Assembly: GCA_930367215.1 (NCBI GenBank)
Contig: OV884059.1
Span: forward strand, 37,377,882 to 37,441,881
DNA: 64,000 nucleotides
Direction: 5' to 3'
Origin: Pollenia angustigena
Taxonomy: Eukaryota; Arthropoda; Insecta; Diptera; Polleniidae
Shown: piece by piece, positions 44,602-56,615 of the stretch
Layout: every line of letters begins with the position of its first letter
Position numbering within the stretch: the first letter of the stretch is position 1
Notes under the pieces: model-generated
What the model saw: the letters and a program-made list of their open reading frames with translations, nothing else
The model's database searches: none
What the model was told of the DNA's origin: nothing
Position numbers and translations under genes: made by a program

Positions 44602-44980
44602 AGGTGCTATCAGACGGGATGTATTTTACATATGTACTGTCAAATTTTCCATCTGTAAAAGTTGTACACATCGTGTGATACATATGAAACTTTGCATGTG
44701 TAAAATACATGTGGAAATACATATGTAACTTTTTCGATTAGAACACGCTCTATTTTCCTGTGGCAAACATAAACAATACAGCTGGTTTGTTTTGAAACGT
44801 AAACAAAAGTCAGATTTTGTTTACATTTATAGGTTATGTCATAAGGAAAAACATAAGCAGGTGTGATAGCAAAAATTATTAATCGTATGTAAAATGGAAA
44901 TTTTGACATACGGACGGAATTACATATGGGTAAGAAAAGTGACAGTACATATGTAAAATACATCCCGTCTGATAGCACCT
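44602..44980. mobile_element. PIF/Harbinger-like MITE, TTA duplication
   Basis: 379 bp; TIRs of about 40 bp, starting AGGTGCTATCAGACGGGATG, essentially perfect. TTA at 44599-44601 and 44981-44983. Removing it with one TTA restores CLGKTDEECGKVYV of the Penelope-like nuclease. Confidence 0.9.
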
Positions 44981-45498
44981 TTAGGAAAAACAGATGAGGA
45001 GTGTGGTAAAGTTTACGTGGCTACTAAAAAGAGAAGCCTTGGAACACGAATATCAGAACACGAAACAGACATAAGGAAAAATAAAATAACTACAGCTCTG
45101 GCTATACACTGTGTTGAAGAAAAACATTTACCCGATCTCACAAACGTTAAAATATTGGACAAGGAAAAGAGAACAAATAAACGATATACACTGGAAAGTT
45201 TGAGAATTCAGGAAAAAGCTACGAATGCCTTAAATACAAAAGACGACAAAAACAACATGAATGCAATTTATACAATCGCAACATTTTAGTTTAGTTCTGC
45301 TTCTGTGATACTTAGTTTAATACAATTTATTTATACTGTGATATTTTTTACTTTTATTTATATTTTTGCATTTGTTTTGTTCAATTAAATTTATGTTTTA
45401 TGTTGTGTTTATGTAAAACAGAATGTGTGTTAAATATTCAAAATGCAGAACTATTGACGAAAGATTATATGTGAGAAATATTATTCCTGTAGAACTAA

Positions 45499-45661
45499 CA
45501 TAGCGTTTACATTTGCCAGTACTGGCAATACAGTAGCAATTCATTCAAACTTTTTCACTAATACATAAACACTTTTACAGCTATTTTGTTTTTGCATTGT
45601 TTTGCCAACTAATATGTATATGCTTACTGTCTTGCCAGTACTGGCAAATGTAAACGCTGTG
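45499..45661. mobile_element. MITE, TAA duplication
   Basis: 163 bp; TIRs about 36 bp (GCGTTTACATTTGCCAGTAC) that contain an inner palindrome TTGCCAGTACTGGCAA. TAA at 45496-45498 and 45662-45664, fitting PIF/Harbinger. Confidence 0.85.
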
Positions 45662-45690
45662 TAAGTTATCGTTGTTGTTATTAAACTATT

Positions 45691-45931
45691 CGTGGTTATT
45701 CCAAAATACGCGTCGAAGAAGTGAACATTTGCATGAAAACAAAACCAAACCAAAGTGACGAAAATTGTTTTTGTTATCTATACAATTCTAAAATAAAATT
45801 AACGCGAGAGTTATAACGCGTTTCTTTCTCTTTTAAAAACTGTAAATTTTGTATGATAAACAAAAACAATGTTTTGTTTTTGTTATCATATAAATGTTCA
45901 CTTCTTCGACGCGTATTTTGGAATAACCACG
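45691..45931. mobile_element. MITE with about 40-bp perfect TIRs
   Basis: Ends CGTGGTTATTCCAAAATACG and inverse; the arms match without error through GAAGTGAACAT. Possible 3-bp duplication ATT. Thirty bases from the previous MITE. Confidence 0.8.
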
Positions 45932-45979
45932 ATTATTTTTCAATTGTATATTTATTTTGGTGTTGCCAGATCTAATAAA

Positions 45980-46024
45980 ATATCCCTGATGATGCTTGGA
46001 ATCTCCAACGAAACGTCGGAAAAA
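45980..46024 (+). ncRNA. Hammerhead-ribozyme-like motif (Penelope-like 3' end)
   Basis: Core CTGATGA at 45986-45992, stem II TTGG-loop-CCAA, then GAAA at 46010-46013 followed by CGTC. The palindromic ACGT leaves almost no stem III loop, so it would have to act as a dimer, as described for hammerheads of Penelope-like elements. Stem I has about three pairs (TCC with GGA). Not tested for activity. Confidence 0.6.
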
Positions 46025-46154
46025 TAAATTATGAAATAATCTTTTATTTGCATAGAATACATGACCTTAATAAGCCCGATTTAGAATTTTCTAAACAAAT
46101 CAATAATAAAATAAGGAAAAGGTCGATAAAAAAACTTAAATATATAAAAATTTT

Positions 46155-48780
46155 TTCGATGCTGAATTTTTTGATACTAAGCTATATAACATTTATCGTA
46201 GAGATGCTCAATGTACTGGTCATTATTTAGGCGGTGGTGTGTTAGTTGCAGTCAAAAGAAGCTTAAAATCTTATATATGTACTATTAACTATGCTGGCGG
46301 ATTATTAGATCAATTAATTGTTTCTATTGCTGGCGTTAATTTAAATCTATTCTTAAATGTCTCCTATATTCCTCCCAGAAGTCCAGATAGTTTGTATGAT
46401 GCACATATAAATAATATTGTGTCTCTGGGTGAAAAATTAGCAGTAAATGGCTATTTATGTGTATTAGGTGATTTTAATCTTAGAAATCTGTTTTGGTCTA
46501 AATTTGCTGATAATGTATTTTTATCTCCTCATAATGTTAATCAGGCTCATGAAATAAACTTTATTGACAGCTTAATGTCCTTAGATCTTGTTCAAGTTAA
46601 CAATTTTGCTAATCAATTAAATCATTTTTTGGATCTAGTTTTTCTTCCATATAATTGTAAATTTCAAATTAAATAATCACTTATTTCTATTTCACCACCT
46701 AATGTTCATCATATGCCCTTATTAATTGAAATTGGTAGTTATAAATTTATTGATACCAGCAATGTTATACTGGATCGTTTTAATTTTAATATGTGTAATT
46801 TTGATGTGCTTAATTCTATATTTGAATCAATTGACTGGATTGATTTATTTTCTGAACTTAAAGTATCAGAATGTTATGAAATATTTTTAAATAATGTTCT
46901 TGATGTATGCTATTAAAATTCCAATTAAAAAGTCTAAACCTTATAAGCTCCCATGGTATACTAGTGGTCTAAAGAAACTTAAAAATCTTCGCGATAAATT
47001 TCATAAACGATTTTTAGATCTGGGTGATTCTGAATCAAAATATTTTTTTGTTTACTATCAGCGTGAATTCAATTTTTTGAATAAATTTCTCTATAAGCAA
47101 TTTCTGTTGGAAAAATAGCAGGAAATTAAAGGTAACCCAAAAGCTTTCTGGAACTTTGTTAAATCTAAAAGCCAGTCTTCAAATATATCTCAAACAATGA
47201 AATATGGAGCCAATATTGCTTATTCTTGCGTAGATTCGGTTAATATGTTTGCATCACATTTTAAATCTAACTTTGAAACTCTTAATCAAATTAACAATAA
47301 TAATACCCCTTGTTCGGTTGATAAACTGAATACAAATAAGGCCTTTTGCCATTTCTGAGATTGATGTGAAGAATGCTATTCTTGAAATGAAAAATTCTGC
47401 TAAATTGGATATTGATGGCATTTGCGCTCATTTATTGAAAAAATGTATTGCTTCGTTGTCGTCAGTGCTTACCTACATTTTTAATTTGTCATTAAAAGAG
47501 GGAGTTTTTATTGATCGATGGAAGACTGCATGTATAACTCCAGTTTTTAAAGATGGTAATAGGGTTGATGTTACGTGTTACAGACCTATATATAAATTAT
47601 CATCTGTTTCCAAATTATTTGAACGTATTATATACAAAAATTTATATTTTCTTACCAAATCATGGATTATCCCTAACCAGCATGGTTTTTTTGCCGGCAG
47701 ATCAACGATATAAAATTTAATTGTCTTTAGTGAATATTGTCTTGATGCTATTGAGCATAATAGTCAAGTGGAAGTTATCTACACCGATTTTTCAAAGGCT
47801 TCTGTTAAAACTTAGGCAATTTGGCTTCCATTCAAATTTTTAGACTGGATAAAATCTTATTTATTTGGCAGAATGTGTAAGGTTGTGATTGAAGGCTAAG
47901 AATCTCATCCTTGTGTTCAAACTTCTGGTGTACCTCAGGGAAGTATATTAGGGCCATTATTTTTCAATTTATTTATCAATGATATAATTTCATGTTTCAA
48001 TAAATCGAAATTTCTTTTATATGCTGATGATCTGAAAATTTTCTTGAAGGTTGATTCGGCGGCTGATGTATTTAGTTTACAGAGTGATTTAAATAAGCTA
48101 GTTAGATGGTGTAAACTTAATAAGCTGAAATTAAACTTTGAAAATGCTTCCATGTTTCGTTTTATAGGAAATTTAATCCTATTTAGATTGATTTTAATCT
48201 TAATGGTGTTATTCTAAAAAATGTCGAATCCAAACTTGATCTAGGTGTTGTCTTTGATTCATCCATGTCTTTTGTTCCTCATATTGAGTACATTATTCCT
48301 AAGGTTTATAAAACGTTAGCTTTTTTAAAAAGGAATTGTTCTAAATTCCATGACCCATACACATTTAGACATATTTACACATCTTTTGTTAGATCAAAGT
48401 TAGAATATGTTTTAGTTATCTGGAGTCCATATATTTCCACTCACATTTCTCGTGTTGAAAGAGTACAACGAGTGTTTATTAAATATGCTTTTCGCGCACA
48501 TACTCAATTCCAGTTTGCTCCTTATGAGGCTAAATGTCTCCTGATTGGTTTGAGAACATTGGAATACCGTAGAAAATTTCAATCTATGACATAATTAATT
48601 CAAGAGTTGATTGTCCGGAATTGTTATCTTTAATACAATTCAATATACTAGCTAGAAACTTGAGGAAAATTTACACATTTGAAGTTCCTGTTCATCGTTC
48701 TAATTATGCTCTTAATGGTACTTTAACGAGAGCATTTCTTAGTATGTATTAATAAACTAAATATATGAGTTCAAAAAGAA
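46155..48780 (+). pseudogene. Plus-strand LINE: endonuclease rest and reverse transcriptase
   Basis: Resumes with FFDTKLYNIYRRDAQ, GGGVLVAVKRSLKS and VLGDFNLRN (endonuclease), then RT blocks AKLDIDGICAHLLKK, ACITPVFKDGNR, HGFFAGRSTI, VIYTDFSKA, a GVPQGSILGPLFFNLFINDI block and LLYADDLKIF (intact YADD). Frameshifts and stops are scattered (near 46675, 46915, 47350, 47713, 47815, 48180). The C-terminal region ends near 48590-48750. Jockey/CR1-like. Confidence 0.85.
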
Positions 48781-48863
48781 TCTAAATCACATATTGAATT
48801 CTGCACATCAAACGATAATTTTAAGTTATTTCTTTTGAGTATTTTATAAATTTTGTGTGTTTT

Positions 48864-49380
48864 TTTCAAAAGATTTTGCTATTCGTGCTTAATTCCCAGT
48901 TTTTATTATTGATAAAAACACTTGAAATTTATTGTTGATGGGATAACCTATTCCTATGCTTATTTCACTGGTTGCTTAGGCCAGATCATCATAAAAAAAC
49001 ACTTAATTGACAACATCTTTTGTAAGTTGTTGTTGTTTTTATTTTGTTTTTCTTAACCTACTTACAACTACAAATAATGTTGAGAGAATTTCAACTAATT
49101 GTAGTGGGTAATGTAAGATGAGATAAACCCACTGTTTATTGTTGATGTGTTTTGTTTAAACTTTGATATTATACTGTTGCTATAAGTCTTTTAACAGTTT
49201 TATTTGGTTTAATATCTTTAGTTTTTCTAAAATCTTTATGGATGAAGTTTCCTGATGATCTGGCCTAAGCAACCAGTGAAATGCGCATAGGAATAGCTTA
49301 TCCCATCAACAATAAATTTCAAGTGTTTTTATCAATAATAAAAACTGGGAATTAAGCACGAAAAGCAAAATCTTTTGAAA
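48864..49380. repeat. Inverted repeat, two 128-bp arms
   Basis: 48864-48991 pairs with 49253-49380 with few mismatches. In addition a block CACTTAATTGACAACATCTT (48999 and 49452) occurs as a direct repeat outside each arm. The arrangement suggests two copies of a small element in head-to-head orientation. Confidence 0.85.
49247..49295 (+). ncRNA. Hammerhead-ribozyme-like motif
   Basis: CTGATGA at 49252-49258, stem II CTGG..CCAG, GAAA at 49278-49281, then a palindromic ATGCGCAT that can form a minimal stem III, followed by A and GGAA that can pair with TTTC before the core (stem I). All core positions of the hammerhead fold are present. The inverted copy near 48985 has A instead of the first C of the core. 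Confidence 0.6.
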
Positions 49381-49509
49381 TTAAAATTTTGTATTCCCAA
49401 AAATTGAAATTACTTTTTGATAAAAAACAGGCAACTGCACGGCCTAAAAAACACTTAATTGACAACATCTTTTGTAAGTTGTTGTTTTTTTTATTTTGTT
49501 TTTTTAACC

Positions 49510-50720
49510 TACTCCAAAGACTGACATAAATAAATAAAATGTGGGCTCTGAGTTCTTCCAACGTAGTCGGCTTGTTGGCATAGACCAATGATTTGACGTA
49601 GCCCCAAAGAAAAGTCTAGAGGCGTTGAATCGCACGAACGAGGCGGCCAATTGACTGGTCCATTTCTTGAGATAACACGCTCACCAATTTTAAGCTGGAG
49701 GTCCACACCACGCGTTACTCGCCTTTTGGCAGCATACGCAACTGTCAAAAAAGTAGAATCTGTGTAGTTATACGTAGTAAGTTACATGCACAAAAGCGTA
49801 GATGCCTTGATGCGAAAAGTAGGTTTACTTTCTACTTTTGTAAGCGTCACAAGCAGCATTCGAACAAATCAGCTGATTTTGACAAATTAAATGTTATTTT
49901 TACTTGTGCTGCTGGTGCATAAAAAGCGTTGCACGTAACTTGAAACGTAGAATGCAAATAAGGTTAGAAAAGCATGCGCTGCGTGGAGGCGAAAACGCGT
50001 GGTAAGGCCTAACCATAATGTGCTAAAGTTGGATTAAGCAAATGTGCGAATACATGTAAATCATATGAAGCAACACATATTGAACTTACGGACATTTTTT
50101 GTTAAGTTTTATAAAACTGTCATTTGCTTAAGCAAAGTGCGAAACTGATCGCACATTCCGTACGGAATCAAATGTTTTTTGATTTTGTTATTGTTTTTTT
50201 AAATACATTTGATAGACTTTTTGGTAATTTTTGACAGTAGGTTAAGCACGGCTATGCATATCATGGTTTGGGCTTTACTCTTTGTGTGACTTGTGGCACC
50301 GCACGGTTGAAACAACATGTCCTCCTCCAAGTCCCTGTTTTTTTGATTCGGAGCAAAAATAGTCGGTTATCATAGCACGATAACGATCGCCATTCACAGT
50401 AACGTGACGATCGTTAAGGACAAATATGACCCAATGACGCCGCCGGCATGAAATCCTCACCAGTTATTTTTGTGAATAAAGTGGTTATTCATGAAGCACA
50501 TGTGGATTTTCACCAAACCAATAACGCATATTTTGCTAATTGACAAACCCATTGAGCCAAAAATTAGCTTTGTCACTAAAGATGAAATTCATCATTATGG
50601 CGCATCTTCTCCAGAGCCCAATCGGAGAACGTACGTAGCGTCAAATGGTCCATATGCTTCAATTCTTTTCGTCACTTCGGCCAACCCGTTGTCTCACTGG
50701 CACGGCAACATCACACAATA
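49510..50720 (-). pseudogene. Mariner-type transposase pseudogene
   Basis: Read from 50720 down: NFIFSDKANFWLNGFVN, NMRYWFGENPHVLHE, VTVNGDRYRAMITDYF, a decayed catalytic block (GHVVSTVRCHKSHKE where DGATCHTA is expected), and the end NGPVNWPPRSCDSTPLDFSL with the third catalytic region, then VYANKPTTLEELRAHI. Several frameshifts and a MITE at 49779 interrupt it. Confidence 0.75.
49779..49941. mobile_element. MITE, copy 1 (AAGTTACATGCA termini)
   Basis: 163 bp, ends AAGTTACATGCA and TGCACGTAACTT. A related 164-bp copy is at 54710-54873. Shared core TAGGTTTACTTTCTACTTTT. Confidence 0.75.
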
Positions 50721-50749
50721 AATATGTTGACTCAAATTTTTGCACTTAA

Positions 50750-51500
50750 CACTTATTGCTTGTCTACTACGGCGAGAATAAAGACCGAAAATTGAAGTTA
50801 ACGCTCTTAAAGTTTCGGTCACCTACTACGAATTTCGGTAGTACATTTTTATAATTTGCAAACGTTGTTCGTTCGTGTACTTTACCACAAAGATAATGTC
50901 GAGCTTACTAAAAAAAAGGATCACAGATGATCAGTGAGAATTTGCGTTCACAAATTAAATTCAAAGTTGTCAAGTACCTATTGGAAAACCCGTTATATGG
51001 AAAGACGACAGATAATCAACCAGTCTAAAGTCAAAAGGAATTCATAAAATTATACTTTTTCTGCAGGACAATCAATTGCAGCTTTACTCATTCAGTACTA
51101 AATATCACAGTACACATCGCTCATTTGCTGCAAGACCAGCATAATTCAAAAAAATCCATTTCGAGATAAAGGCATTTAAAGTTTTTGATTTGTTCTAACT
51201 ACTTAGAAAAAAAGAAGACACATTCTCTTCAAACTGGGAAAGTATTAAAGACATAAAGATGAATTTAATACACAATATAAAGAAAAACAAAGCGAACAAT
51301 TCCGCATCATTAACTCCAAAATTTCATTTTTTGAGTTATGCCGGTCTTGCAGCAAATGAGCGACATGTGTGTGTTATATGCCACTGTAAAGGTATTACTA
51401 AAAGTTTATGCAAAAAAAAAAAAAAACTTTTTGAAACTACTATTTGACCTTGCGCCGTTGTATAAGAGACGCCGACATAGACGATCTTCTTCGTTTGTTA
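50750..51500. other. Non-coding with a foldback
   Basis: No gene seen. It holds the inverted repeat listed at 51113-51372. Confidence 0.5.
51113..51372. repeat. Foldback with about 40-bp arms
   Basis: 51113-51156 pairs with 51327-51372 (CGCTCATTTGCTGCAAGACC in both). The loop is about 170 bases. Probably a MITE. Confidence 0.7.
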
Positions 51501-52082
51501 CACTGAGTCTCCACCTAAGATAATTATCAGCCTGATTACAGTTGGCGTTGGCAGATACGCCTGAGTCGTTGTTTGTTGTAGATTAAAGAACAAAGGTTGT
51601 GTGTTATTTAATCTACTACTAAAAACGACTAAGCGTATTAGCCAACGCCAACCGTAATCAGGCTGAACATCTGATATTATATGGTAGAGAACGTCGACAG
51701 AATGAGAGAAAACACATTTTGTATGTATCTTGTAAGATTTCATAATCGACTGATTCTCGTTCAGTAAACTTGTATCGTTTTTAAAATACATTTGAAATGT
51801 ATTTTAAGAAAAATTTTTATGAAACTTTTGCCTTTAAACACATTTCAAACTTGTTTTATTTTTTATGAATACGGCAGTTATTATTGTTTTATATGTATGT
51901 ATGTGTATTTTTGACAGCTCATCTTATACGATAGTTTTTATGAGATTTCTCATAACTTTTATTATAATATTAATTCTAACACTATTGTGGACTCTCAACA
52001 CGTAAGAAAATTCTCTCTGCGATTGTATTTGACGTTTGCTGATATATAAATAGTATATCTTATCTCAGGTGGAGACCCTGTG
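51501..52082. mobile_element. TIR element, TTA duplication, with a nested foldback
   Basis: 582 bp, ends CACTGAGTCTCCACCTAAG and its diverged inverse, flanked by TTA (51498-51500, 52083-52085). Its TIR core (GGGTCTCCAC) resembles the MITE inside the Polinton. A second inverted repeat (51529-51665) lies inside it. Confidence 0.75.
51529..51665. mobile_element. Foldback MITE, 137 bp
   Basis: Arms CAGCCTGATTACAGTTGGCG and inverse, about 41 bp, few mismatches. Nested in 51501-52082. Confidence 0.75.
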
Positions 52083-52085
52083 TTA

Positions 52086-52645
52086 GGAATTTTCTACTCA
52101 TCGAAGATAGACCATTAATTTTAAAACATTTTCATTTGTAAACATCGAGAAGATTTATTTAGTACTCATTTTTCTTGTAATATTAATAGACATAGTTTTA
52201 TGTATATGTATATGATTAAATCATAATATTTATTTGGCCGTAGATTTTGTTTGTATTTAATGTTTTTTTCTCTGATTACTTGACACTAAATAATTTATTT
52301 TCGAAAATGCTTTTGGGTATGATCGTTGATGTAATGGGTGCATATGCGTTTGTTAAACATGTGTAACAGTTTTGTTTATTGCCTCTTAAATTTAGCCCAT
52401 ATTTATTAATTTGAAATACATAATAACAAAAAATGCAAGACTTATTTTCTTTATAATTGAAATTTTAGAAGATTGTAAAAAATTCTTCGCAACAACATTA
52501 CGAGTGGACAACGTATTTTTACATTTATTGTAATTTCATTTTTATATATTCAAAAATATTTGTATTTTGTAGATAGTGTAGATTTTTTTGCATTTTCAAT
52601 GACATGCATTTAATAAAATTAAACTCAATAAAAAAGAATTATCAT
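52086..52645. other. Non-coding AT-rich sequence
   Basis: I see no gene or element ends. Confidence 0.4.
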
Positions 52646-52875
52646 GCCTGTTCTGAAAATCACCCAATTTCAAATCACGTACTTTTAAAATCACAGGTGC
52701 GATTTTGTGGTGTTCTCTAATCACACAATTTTTGTGTTTATCGGTGTGCTTTCGGTAATTGAAAATCACACCGAAAAACACAAAAAAGGAACACCACAAT
52801 ATCACCGTGTGATTTTAAAAGGCACATGTGATTTGAAATCACGAGACTTTAACTAAAGTGATTTTCAGAACAGGC
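52646..52875. mobile_element. Foldback MITE rich in AATCACA motifs
   Basis: 230 bp; ends GCCTGTTCTGAAAATCAC and inverse; nearly the whole element is an imperfect palindrome. Target duplication not clear. Confidence 0.8.
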
Positions 52876-54700
52876 CTGCATGTGACATGTTTAGTGTTCA
52901 GCGAAAATGGTCCTGCAAAAGAGCAAAAGCAAAATATCGTAACTCTTTTGTTAAATCCAACAACAAAATACACAGAATTTTCGATAGATTTTATAAAAGT
53001 GCTACGATATTTTGCATTTTTTCTTTCGCAAGGCCATTTCCACCAAATACTGAACTCCGCCGTTGTTATTTATTCTACAATTTTATGTGCGGAAATTGAC
53101 AAAAGTTAACATGTTTAATTTTCAACATTAAAACAGTTATGGTTACGCATTCAAAGCTAGTTAATATCAATTTCGAAAAATGTTTTTTTGTTCACACTCG
53201 TTAGGTATTCGTAAAAAATGTTTAACATTTTTAAATTTAAATCACTTAATATGGGTAAACTTATCAATACTTATATTTTCAAAATATATGTATAAAAATT
53301 GTTTCAGTTATAATTTTGTTATTCTGTTGTTTTAATCGCTTAACTTAAATACTGTATTCAAATATAGATTTATGTGTGTGTTTTTTTTTGCAATTCAGTC
53401 AAATTGTAATTTCTTATATTATAGCACCGAGTACAAATACTTTGTAAGCAGCAATAATTTAATTATTAACATAATCCAATAATAAGAGACAATCGGTTAA
53501 TTGTTATGCACTGTAATTCTAACTATATAACTATAGTATATTATAAATACGGTAACTATTCCTAATTTTTAAATAAATTGATAACATTTAAAACAATAAT
53601 GCGAACAAGTCTACAAAGACCCTTCTCCGGAAATCTGAAAAAAAGAAAAATGTAAAAGTTATTTTAAAAGTTTTAATTAGTAAAAAAAATAATTATCAAT
53701 ATGTAAATCAGTGTTCGAAAATAAACACTAAATATCGCTCCTTAGTGTTCGGTTCGGGAGATTTGTTGGGAAAACACAAGCCCTAATTGTGTTTGTATAG
53801 AATATCATTAAAAAATAAACTATCCCTGTTTGTCATCATTCGAACGCAAAAATAATACTGTTTTTATACAACTCAACAAAAGATGAGAACATTTAATTCC
53901 GTTCGGTTTTTTTTAAACCACAAACTTCATTGTGTTCGGCTCATTAATGTACGTCCGTTTTGACTGGTAAAAAAAACTAAACATTTTTTACAAAAACAAA
54001 ATACACATACAAAAAGCCAGCAAAATAATTTTACACAAACAAAACATTTATGGGCATTTCCGTCAAAAGGTCCACCGTGAACGAAAATTTAAAAGTTATT
54101 AAAAGCTGATTATTTTACGATATTGTTATAGAGAATTTACTAATTTTTTAAATTTACCCATAAATTTGTTCACTTAGATGAACAATCTGACTGCAAACGT
54201 AATTTCTTATTTTTTAGAATGTTTTATTGTATGTTTTCTTTAATATAATCTTCCTTAAAAGAGGTGATATTTGATAAAAATTATTCAAAAAAAAATTTCT
54301 TACATGGTCTGTTATCTAAAAGGAAGAGTTCAGTGTTTCAATTATTATTCAGTTAAATTATTATGGAAAAAATTTCACGTTCGAATTTTTTTGCTTAAAA
54401 GAAAAAAAATACATAAAATTTTGGAATCAAACCAAAGACATTTTAATGTTACATTGCTTCGTAAAATTCTGAAGGTAGTTTGACTAAAAAATTGTGCCAG
54501 GTTACGCTGAATTACGCCTTTTTATACATGGCTACAAAACTGCTTCTATTATTTCACGTTCGAACCGCTACTTCTTTTGCCATAAACTTTGGCATAGATA
54601 ACAGTGCTTTCTTAGTGCTATAATTTAAGGGTTAAGAGAACGTAAAAATATTTGTTGTATAAAATGTTATTGCATTTTTGATGCAATATGGGATTTACCC
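52876..54700. other. Non-coding AT-rich sequence
   Basis: Frames at 52858-53109 and 54271-54483 have no recognisable domain. No element ends identified. Confidence 0.4.
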
Positions 54701-54709
54701 ACATGTTAC

Positions 54710-54873
54710 AAGTTACATGCACAAAAGCGTAGGATGCATTGAGGCGTTGAATGCAAAAAGTAGGTTTACTTTCTACTTTTGTAAGCGTCACAAGCAGCGT
54801 ACAAACAAATCAGCTGGTTTTGACAAATTGTTTACTTGTGGTGCTGCCGAATAAAAAGCGTTGCATGTAACTT
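54710..54873. mobile_element. MITE, copy 2 of the family at 49779
   Basis: 164 bp, ends AAGTTACATGCA and TGCATGTAACTT, internal TAGGTTTACTTTCTACTTTT and GCGTCACAAGCAGC as in copy 1. Confidence 0.75.
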
Positions 54874-55252
54874 AAAACATAGAACGCATGGAAGGTGTAA
54901 AAATCATGTAATGCGTAGAGGCGAAAAACGCGTAGTGTGGTGATAAATTCAAACGTACGAACAAAAACGATACATGTGTAAATATACCCTGCGGACAAAG
55001 TAACTATGATTTAGCTAGAAATATACTGGTTAGTTTTTCCTTTAAACTAGTTGCACTTTTGATTTTTTGTAATCAAACTATCGTATTTAACGTTGGGTTT
55101 TCATAGGAGCCCAACAGATTCAGTTTTATGAATTTTTAAAATAGTTTAAAACTAGTTGCTTTATTTTCGGTATAAGTAATAATAAAAGTAGAACTAAATT
55201 TTACAATTCACCTCAATATTTTTTTCATTCTTAATATTTGCTTTAAATTATA

Positions 55253-56057
55253 CTAGCTGGACCCGGTCCGCTTTGCTGGCCCTTAGTAGAGATTTAAAAT
55301 TTTATAAAATATGAACGTGTTTAATTGATTTCCAAAACAAATATATGCAAAAACACCTAATAAACCAATAATAATTTTTATTAAAAATCGCAAAATTTAT
55401 TGAACAAACGCGAAACTACACAGAAACACTCTTCATGCATCATACATCAAACACACAAAAAATGTTTGGAATAAAACTGACTATTAAACCATACAAGGTT
55501 TTTTTTCACTTTGGTGATTTTAGCGTATTTTAGTGAATTACCGCTGAATTGATAAATGTATATTGATAAAGATTTAGTGACATACCATGCGTCTAAATGT
55601 TAAAACATTGACGAATATTATGGAATATGATACATGGGATCAAACCTAAATTCCCATCCCCAACAAATCGGTATCGAAAATATTTTGAGAGTAAACAATT
55701 CTATTGTGAATTATTTTTCAGTGCTTTGTAAACAAAATTCTCTATTGTGAGTAACTTGTCAGTGCGTGTATTGTGAAAGAAAAATATACAAAATAAAATA
55801 CTAATAAAAATATGATAAAATAACTAATGAATAGTGTTTATCTTCATTTTCTTTATGTGCACTCCTTCAATAAGAGGAAAAAGTAATTTAATTTAGTCCT
55901 ACTTTAGAATACTAATTAAATTTACATGTTCCCTTCTCGTTCACATCAACACTTGTTGGGAATTTATTTTTAAAAAAATTCGCGGGAGTAAACATTGGCG
56001 ATGCCAAATTTTTTAAGTTTGGGAATTCATTCCCAAACACGTCTCTTTTATATATAT
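55253..56057 (+). repeat. Interspersed repeat, diverged copy (CTAGCTGGACCCGG head)
   Basis: Head related to 1268 and 56062; right end TTTTATATATATAGA directly before the next copy. No coding sequence. Confidence 0.5.
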
Positions 56058-56222
56058 AGACTAGCTTAACCCGGTGCGCTTCGCTACACTTTTAAAATTT
56101 AGGGCTCACGTGTTGCTACTGTAAAAATTTCAGAAAAATCGGTTCAGTAGTTTACGAGTCTATAAGCCAACATACAAACAAAAAAACAGACAAACATTTT
56201 TTCAATTTTATATATATAGATA
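56058..56222 (+). repeat. Interspersed repeat, compact copy
   Basis: Head TAGCTTAACCCGGTGCGCTT, then AAAAATCGGTTCAGTAGTTT, an ACAAACAAAAAAACAGAC-type stretch and TATATATAGATA end. It is the short form of the family expanded at 1268-2764. Confidence 0.65.
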
Positions 56223-56365
56223 GTCTTGGTTCACACTATGAAAGTTTTCTTACAGAAAGTCTGAGTTTATGGGTGAGAGAGGAGAGATGAAAAGCATGTT
56301 CTCTTCCCCTCTCACCAACAAACTCAGACTTTCTGAAAGAAAACTTTCATAGTGTGATCCCAGAC
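56223..56365. mobile_element. Foldback MITE, 143 bp, ATAGATA duplication
   Basis: Arms of 46 bp (TCACACTATGAAAGTTTTCT) with a few mismatches. ATAGATA on both sides (56216-56222, 56366-56372); the left copy belongs to the end of the compact repeat, so the MITE inserted there. Confidence 0.8.
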
Positions 56366-56615
56366 ATAGATATATATTTATTTTAGAACAATTCTAAGCA
56401 CTTCCCCTGGAACCAGAAAGAGAAAATATTATTATTTATTTGTTTATAGAAGGGACCAGGGATGATAAATAACATTTTTAAACTTGTACTTAATTATGTA
56501 AAAAATTTTACTTTTTCAATCCAAGCCCAAATTTTTTTTTACTAGTTAGAATATCAAGAAATTTGAGGTTGTTTTTAAGCTGCATGAGAACTATCGATAT
56601 GCTTTGACAGCTGAG
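56366..56615. other. Short non-coding stretch
   Basis: No feature identified. Confidence 0.4.

Larger units (their letters stand above)
43005..46140 (+). pseudogene. Penelope-like retroelement (RT + GIY-YIG), decayed
   Basis: Penelope-type motifs: IADLEQWVQ.. near 43085, VIVITKSDKGNKTVIM, RLYGLPKIHKPDMPLRPISS, ISLDAVSLFTNIP, YGMPMGNPLSPT and KYVDDLFAII (VDD catalytic site), then YEITCLRC. A GIY-YIG nuclease piece follows (GKVYVATKKRSLGTRISEHE). Several frameshifts (near 43200, 43610, 43865, 43990). A MITE at 44602 interrupts just before the GIY-YIG domain, and two more lie in the 3' region. The right border is uncertain; a hammerhead-like motif lies at 45986-46018. Confidence 0.85.
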
